DNA from: Bacteroidales bacterium
GTDB taxonomy: Bacteria; Bacteroidota; Bacteroidia; Bacteroidales; GCA-2748055
Assembly: GCA_024763595.1 (NCBI GenBank)
Contig: JANTFK010000072.1
Span: forward strand, 1 to 10,726
Length of the DNA: 10,726 bases
Reading direction: 5' to 3'
Numbering within the stretch: the stretch's first letter is position 1; every line of letters begins with the position of its first letter. Below are positions 7,076 to 10,726 of this stretch, in pieces. Both the position numbers and the translations under genes were made by a program. The notes below the pieces were generated by a model. That model was not told where the DNA came from. It searched no databases and saw only the letters and a program-made list of their open reading frames with translations.

Positions 7076-8116
7076 TTACCAGTTAACAAAAGCGAGCCCA
7101 ATACTGAACGGATAGAGTTCCGGTCCGCCATTTTCTTTAAAAAGTGTGGTCATGTAATAGTTAGCATAGAAATTAATGGCCCTGTAACCAACGCGGGCGG
7201 TTACGCCCCACCGTAGCGGGGCAAGGTTGTAATCGCCTTTGGCTTTTTCTTTTGACTTTTCCCCGCTGACAGTATATTTCATTTTGGTATTGGACCACAA
7301 TTTTACACCTCCCAGCACGCCCCCTGAAATGTGAATGTTGTGCTTACCTGCAGGGATCTGAAATTCCAGGAGCAGTGGTGCATACAGATAATTGACGTTC
7401 AGTTTTGATTTGGTGATATTCCCTGCATAATCCGGCACATACGTATTGATTACGCCGGTTTCAGGATCCTTTCGGATGCTGTTCTGGCCATCGAAGCTGT
7501 AGTTGATACATTCAAAACCAAGCCCGGTTACTAATCCTGTATAATCGCTACCCAGACGGAAGCCATAGTCAATGAAATTCAGATTCCAGTTCCACGATTT
7601 GCCGGTGTTCAGATCCATGTAAGCATCACCAGGAGGTAGTGTCATGGAGAGATCCTCTGTTACATAGTTATTGAGGCCCACTTCCAATCCGGCAAAATGT
7701 GGCCTGAACTTTTTTTTCTTTGTTTTACTTTTAGGTTTATCCTCCATTTCCATCACCTTTATCTCTGTTCCTTTTTCTCCTTCTACAATGCTGATTCCCC
7801 GGGAACCCAGCACTACTTTTACGGTATCTCCATTTTCTTCGACGATCAGCACTTCATTCTCTCCAAGCGTTATCCTTGTATTGTCAGGTGTCTCGATGAC
7901 CTCAACCCTGCCCATCACATTGATGGTATCACCTGCATCAGGTGTTTTTTCAAGGGTGGGAGCTTCAGGAGTCTCAGGAACCTCCGGTGCTTCGGGCGAT
8001 TCCGGAGCCTTTTCCAGGGTGGGTGATTGATTCATCTTTGGTATTGTATCTGATTCCTGGGCCATGACTGCCACCATCCAAAGCACTGCTGACAATAGTA
8101 CAATTGTTCGTTTCAT
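7076..8116 (-). CDS. Secreted outer-membrane beta-barrel protein with Pro/Glu-rich segment
   Basis: This 346-residue protein starts with a signal peptide (residues 1-19, likely cut after VMA before Gln20). Next come a proline/glutamate-rich spacer (about 28-60) in which PTLEK occurs at 32-36 and again at 53-57, a short beta-rich acidic module (about 64-123), and a basic KPKSKTKKKKFRP linker (127-139). The C-terminal part (about 140-346) shows alternating hydrophobic strands such as FAGLEVGLNNY and LRWGVTARVGYRAINFYANYY. It ends in FSIGLAFVNW, a terminal aromatic strand typical of outer-membrane barrels, and resembles the PF13568-type barrel domain common in Bacteroidota. A size of about 200 residues fits 8-10 strands. 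No cysteine-based lipobox is seen. The gene follows the SpoIIE sensor gene by 49 bp and ends at a strong terminator, so the two may be co-transcribed. The ligand and role are unknown. Confidence 0.87.
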   Translation of the reverse strand: MKRTIVLLSAVLWMVAVMAQESDTIPKMNQSPTLEKAPESPEAPEVPETPEAPTLEKTPDAGDTINVMGRVEVIETPDNTRITLGENEVLIVEENGDTVKVVLGSRGISIVEGEKGTEIKVMEMEDKPKSKTKKKKFRPHFAGLEVGLNNYVTEDLSMTLPPGDAYMDLNTGKSWNWNLNFIDYGFRLGSDYTGLVTGLGFECINYSFDGQNSIRKDPETGVINTYVPDYAGNITKSKLNVNYLYAPLLLEFQIPAGKHNIHISGGVLGGVKLWSNTKMKYTVSGEKSKEKAKGDYNLAPLRWGVTARVGYRAINFYANYYMTTLFKENGGPELYPFSIGLAFVNW

Positions 8117-8127
8117 CTGTTCTGATT

Positions 8128-8158
8128 ATTGATTTCAGAAGTAGGACGGGTAATCAAT
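8128..8158. repeat. 7-bp inverted repeat between SpoIIE-like and barrel genes
   Basis: ATTGATT at 8128-8134 and AATCAAT at 8152-8158 are perfect inverted copies separated by 17 nt. They occupy most of the 49-bp gap between the two minus-strand genes. The arms are AT-rich, there is no T-run, and no TAnnTTTG promoter is visible in the gap. It could be an operator or a weak RNA hairpin, but chance is likely for a repeat of this size and composition. Confidence 0.25.
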
Positions 8159-8165
8159 GAAAAAG

Positions 8166-10726
8166 TTACAGCTCCTGGAATTTAAGGCCAATGACCACTA
8201 CATCGTCGACCTGTTCAACATCTGCTTTCCATTGTTCAAATACGGTGTCCAGGATCTCTCCCTGTTCAGACATGGTTTTCTGAGAATTTGCAGCCAGCAG
8301 TTTTTTGAAGGAGGTATATTTGAATTTTTTTCCATGAGGGCCTCCGAACTGATCGGCGAAGCCATCTGAAAAAATATATATACAATCGCCGGGCGCAATG
8401 CTGATCTCCTGCTTTCTGAAAGGATCCATTACCCTGTGGATCGATACAGGCATTTTATCGGTCCTGTATGCTGTAAGTTCACCCTCATGGACCAGGTACA
8501 GGGGATTGTTGGCACCGGCGAACACCAATTGCCCCTCTTTCGGGTTAATTTTACAGACCACCATATCCATACCATCTTTGGCCGCTTCTGTATCATCCTG
8601 CTGGTGAAGATTGTCAATGATTTGGCTTCGCAGCTTATTGAGCATTTCATTGGGATCAATGTTGGGATGCTTATTTACAATCTCGTTCATCATGGCGATA
8701 CCCAGCATGCTCATAAAAGCTCCCGGGATACCATGGCCGGTGCAGTCCGCAGCAGCAATATAATAGTGATCATGATGTTCACTGAACCAGAAAAAATCTC
8801 CACTGACAATATCCCGGGGCTTAAACAGAATAAAATGGTCGGGAAGACGATCTTTCAAAATATGGGAGGAGGGAAGCAGGGAACGTTGGATGGTCAGTGC
8901 ATAGCGGATACTATCCATGATCGATTTTTGCTGTTGGGCGATCTGGTCGCGCTGGTTTCTGGCAAAATCGCGCTGTGCCTCAATTTCCGTGTTGGCAACC
9001 TCAAGCTCGTGTGTGCGTTCCCTGACCAGTTTCTCCAGCCTGTTTTTCTGTGCCTTGATGGCACTGATCCGGATCACATAGATAAGATATACGGAGCCTA
9101 TGAACAGCACGATTAAAGAAATCCTGAAGGCCCATGTATTATACCAGGCTGTCTTGATGGTAAATTCATATTTTTCAGCGTAGCCCCAGATATTATTCTT
9201 GCCTTTTGCCTTGTAAATGAACTCATAGTGCCCGGGGGGCAGGTTGTTGTAATATGCCCTGTATTCCCCTCCCCTGTGGTAGGAGGAGTACTTGTTTCCC
9301 GTTCCCCGTAAATAGTATTCATATTCCACCGAGGCTTCATCGGAAAATGAGAGCGCGCTTATTTCGAAAATAAAACTGTTTTCATTATGGGCGAATACTT
9401 TCCCGTTTTCTGCATTAATGGGTTCACCATTGAGATATAGTTTTTCAATATAGCATACCGGAGCATAAAGCATGCTCGATTTGGCCCGGATGTTGAAATT
9501 GGATACTCCGTGGTACGTGCCGATCCAGAGCAGGTCATTCTGATCGAGGAAGAGCCCGCCCGGTGTGATCTCATCTCCGCTCAGTCCGTCTTTGGTATTG
9601 ATGGTAAATTCAAAATCCTGGCTGGCAATATTGAAATAACTGAATCCTTTATTGGTACCGAGCCAGAGGTAGTTCCTGTTTTTTGCCGGAAGAATGGATT
9701 TAACAACCATCTCCCTGTTGAAGCCCGAAAGCTCCAGTTGTTCGAACCGGCCGTCGCGTACTACGCCAATTCCGCAATCGGTTCCCACCCAGATCAGCCC
9801 CTCTTCTTTATACAATGACCATATATTACAATCAGTAGGCTGAATCAATTCAAAATCGGTTCCATTAAAAGCCACAAATCCCGCATTGTTCCCCCCAATG
9901 ACTTTTCCATTATATTCAATAAGCTGTAAAATATTATTTGTGAATTTGTTTTTCAACTGTATGGGACGGGAATGAAAATCAGGGAAATAATATATGATAC
10001 CGTTGATACCTGTAAGCAGGAAGATCTCACCGTTGCCGGTCACAAAGATATTTTCCAGACTATGTGGGATCTGGTTGAAAGAGGTACGTCTTTCAATTTT
10101 CAGGGTTTTGCAGTTCACCTCCAGCATTTCTTCATTATTGGCCAGCAGAATGTTGTCGTTGGGTAACACTGTTCCGGTGAACTTAATATTCCCTGATCCG
10201 GTCCTGGAGGTGAAATTCACCAGTTGGTTATGATGGAAATAAAAGATCCCGTTGTCGGAAGTAAACCAGATTCGCTGATATTTATCCTGGAAGATCGAGT
10301 AGATGTAGCTGTTTATGATGCCGGGATAAAAATTGCGCAGACCTTTCCGGTTGGTGAGTCTTTGCAGACCACCGGAAAAGCCGATCCAGATATTATCTTC
10401 CTGATCGATCAGAAAAGAGAGGATCTTATTGTTCTTGATTCCGATCTCCTGTTGGTAAACAATGGGTTTCTGGTCGGTCGAAATGACCTGCATAATCTTT
10501 GAGTCGGAAACCAGCCATACCGAGCCAAACTTATTGGTTGTGATATTGGATATTACATCAACAGGGAACCCCAGGCTTTTATTGAGATTCTGCCAGGTTG
10601 TTTCGAACCGGTTCTCTATCAGGGCTGGTAAATGGGTAATATGCAGACCGTCCCTGGTGGAGATCCAGATGCTGTCATTGGCATCGACAAACACAGAATA
10701 ACTATCCAGATTGCTCAGCTGGGTGA
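8166..10726 (-). CDS. Propeller-sensor SpoIIE-family protein phosphatase (5' end outside window)
   Basis: The frame is open to the window edge, so the N-terminus is missing. The GTG at 10694 is probably internal, because the 10 codons before it continue the propeller pattern. Counting from that GTG, at least seven WIGT-like propeller blades are visible (for example IWISTRDGL at 9-17, IWIGFSGGL at 102-110 and LWIGTYHGV at 389-397). A Y_Y_Y-like domain (about 436-514), a membrane helix (about 522-541) and a coiled coil (about 545-592) follow. The C-terminal PP2C/SpoIIE phosphatase has metal-binding candidates Asp633 (SGDFFW), Asp650 (ADCTGHGIPGAF), Asp777 (SDGFADQFG) and Asp830/Asp831 (DDVVVIG). 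The propeller should lie outside the cytoplasmic membrane and the phosphatase inside. Family members often dephosphorylate STAS-type antagonists in partner-switching control of sigma factors. No such partner lies in the window, so target and signal are unknown. Confidence 0.93.
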   Translation of the reverse strand, partial: TQLSNLDSYSVFVDANDSIWISTRDGLHITHLPALIENRFETTWQNLNKSLGFPVDVISNITTNKFGSVWLVSDSKIMQVISTDQKPIVYQQEIGIKNNKILSFLIDQEDNIWIGFSGGLQRLTNRKGLRNFYPGIINSYIYSIFQDKYQRIWFTSDNGIFYFHHNQLVNFTSRTGSGNIKFTGTVLPNDNILLANNEEMLEVNCKTLKIERRTSFNQIPHSLENIFVTGNGEIFLLTGINGIIYYFPDFHSRPIQLKNKFTNNILQLIEYNGKVIGGNNAGFVAFNGTDFELIQPTDCNIWSLYKEEGLIWVGTDCGIGVVRDGRFEQLELSGFNREMVVKSILPAKNRNYLWLGTNKGFSYFNIASQDFEFTINTKDGLSGDEITPGGLFLDQNDLLWIGTYHGVSNFNIRAKSSMLYAPVCYIEKLYLNGEPINAENGKVFAHNENSFIFEISALSFSDEASVEYEYYLRGTGNKYSSYHRGGEYRAYYNNLPPGHYEFIYKAKGKNNIWGYAEKYEFTIKTAWYNTWAFRISLIVLFIGSVYLIYVIRISAIKAQKNRLEKLVRERTHELEVANTEIEAQRDFARNQRDQIAQQQKSIMDSIRYALTIQRSLLPSSHILKDRLPDHFILFKPRDIVSGDFFWFSEHHDHYYIAAADCTGHGIPGAFMSMLGIAMMNEIVNKHPNIDPNEMLNKLRSQIIDNLHQQDDTEAAKDGMDMVVCKINPKEGQLVFAGANNPLYLVHEGELTAYRTDKMPVSIHRVMDPFRKQEISIAPGDCIYIFSDGFADQFGGPHGKKFKYTSFKKLLAANSQKTMSEQGEILDTVFEQWKADVEQVDDVVVIGLKFQEL

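Noticed and set aside
8157..8369. A possible small plus-strand gene starting MKKLQLLEF in the gap before the barrel gene
   Set aside because: All but its first three codons are antisense to the end of the SpoIIE-like gene. No promoter or ribosome binding site is convincing, and the product has no recognisable feature.
8436..9116. A 226-codon open frame on the plus strand opposite the SpoIIE phosphatase domain
   Set aside because: It lies wholly antisense to a strongly conserved PP2C/coiled-coil coding region. Its translation shows no recognisable domain, and it is explained by codon bias of the real gene.
10692..10694. GTG as the true start of the SpoIIE-like protein
   Set aside because: The frame remains open to the window edge, and the preceding codons (LSNLDSYS then VFVDANDSIW) continue a propeller blade, so the GTG is most likely an internal valine codon.

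Overview
The window looks like ordinary chromosomal sequence from a member of the Bacteroidota. I infer this from the protein families: a propeller/SpoIIE sensor phosphatase, an AsmA-like giant with a charged tail, a histidine kinase with an HQLGTP-type H-box, and a PF13568-like outer-membrane barrel. One clear TTTG-N18-TAnnTTTG promoter and the scarcity of good Shine-Dalgarno sequences agree. The exact order cannot be read from the sequence; Bacteroidales/Marinilabiliales-like is a guess. I see no tRNA or rRNA, insertion sequence, CRISPR array, prophage or attachment site, and coding is continuous and dense.

Left arm (1-2369, + strand): the last 13 codons of an upstream gene, then mnmH (tRNA 2-selenouridine synthase), then a U32-family protein of the TrhP/YegQ type (tRNA 5-hydroxyuridine pathway). 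Both enzymes are expected to act on wobble uridine 34, so this is a small tRNA-modification cluster. The upstream stub may be selD, but that is unproven.

Middle (2374-7004, - strand): pepE (dipeptidase E), an 897-codon AsmA-family envelope protein and a membrane histidine kinase follow one another with 15-bp and 14-bp gaps. They look like one operon. It is read from a Bacteroidota-type promoter at 6975-7004 and ends only 4 bp from the convergent stop codon of the U32 gene. No response regulator is present.

Right arm (7009-10726, - strand): a large sensor protein whose 5' end lies beyond the window (beta-propeller repeats, Y_Y_Y domain, one membrane helix, coiled coil, SpoIIE/PP2C phosphatase) is followed after 49 bp by a secreted outer-membrane beta-barrel protein. 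A strong two-tier intrinsic terminator at 7009-7055 closes this unit.

I did not find convincing evidence of an undescribed system. The best second-look points are the pairing of two wobble-uridine enzymes, the pepE-asmA-kinase operon, the pairing of a SpoIIE sensor with an outer-membrane barrel, and a start-codon correction for pepE imposed by its promoter.
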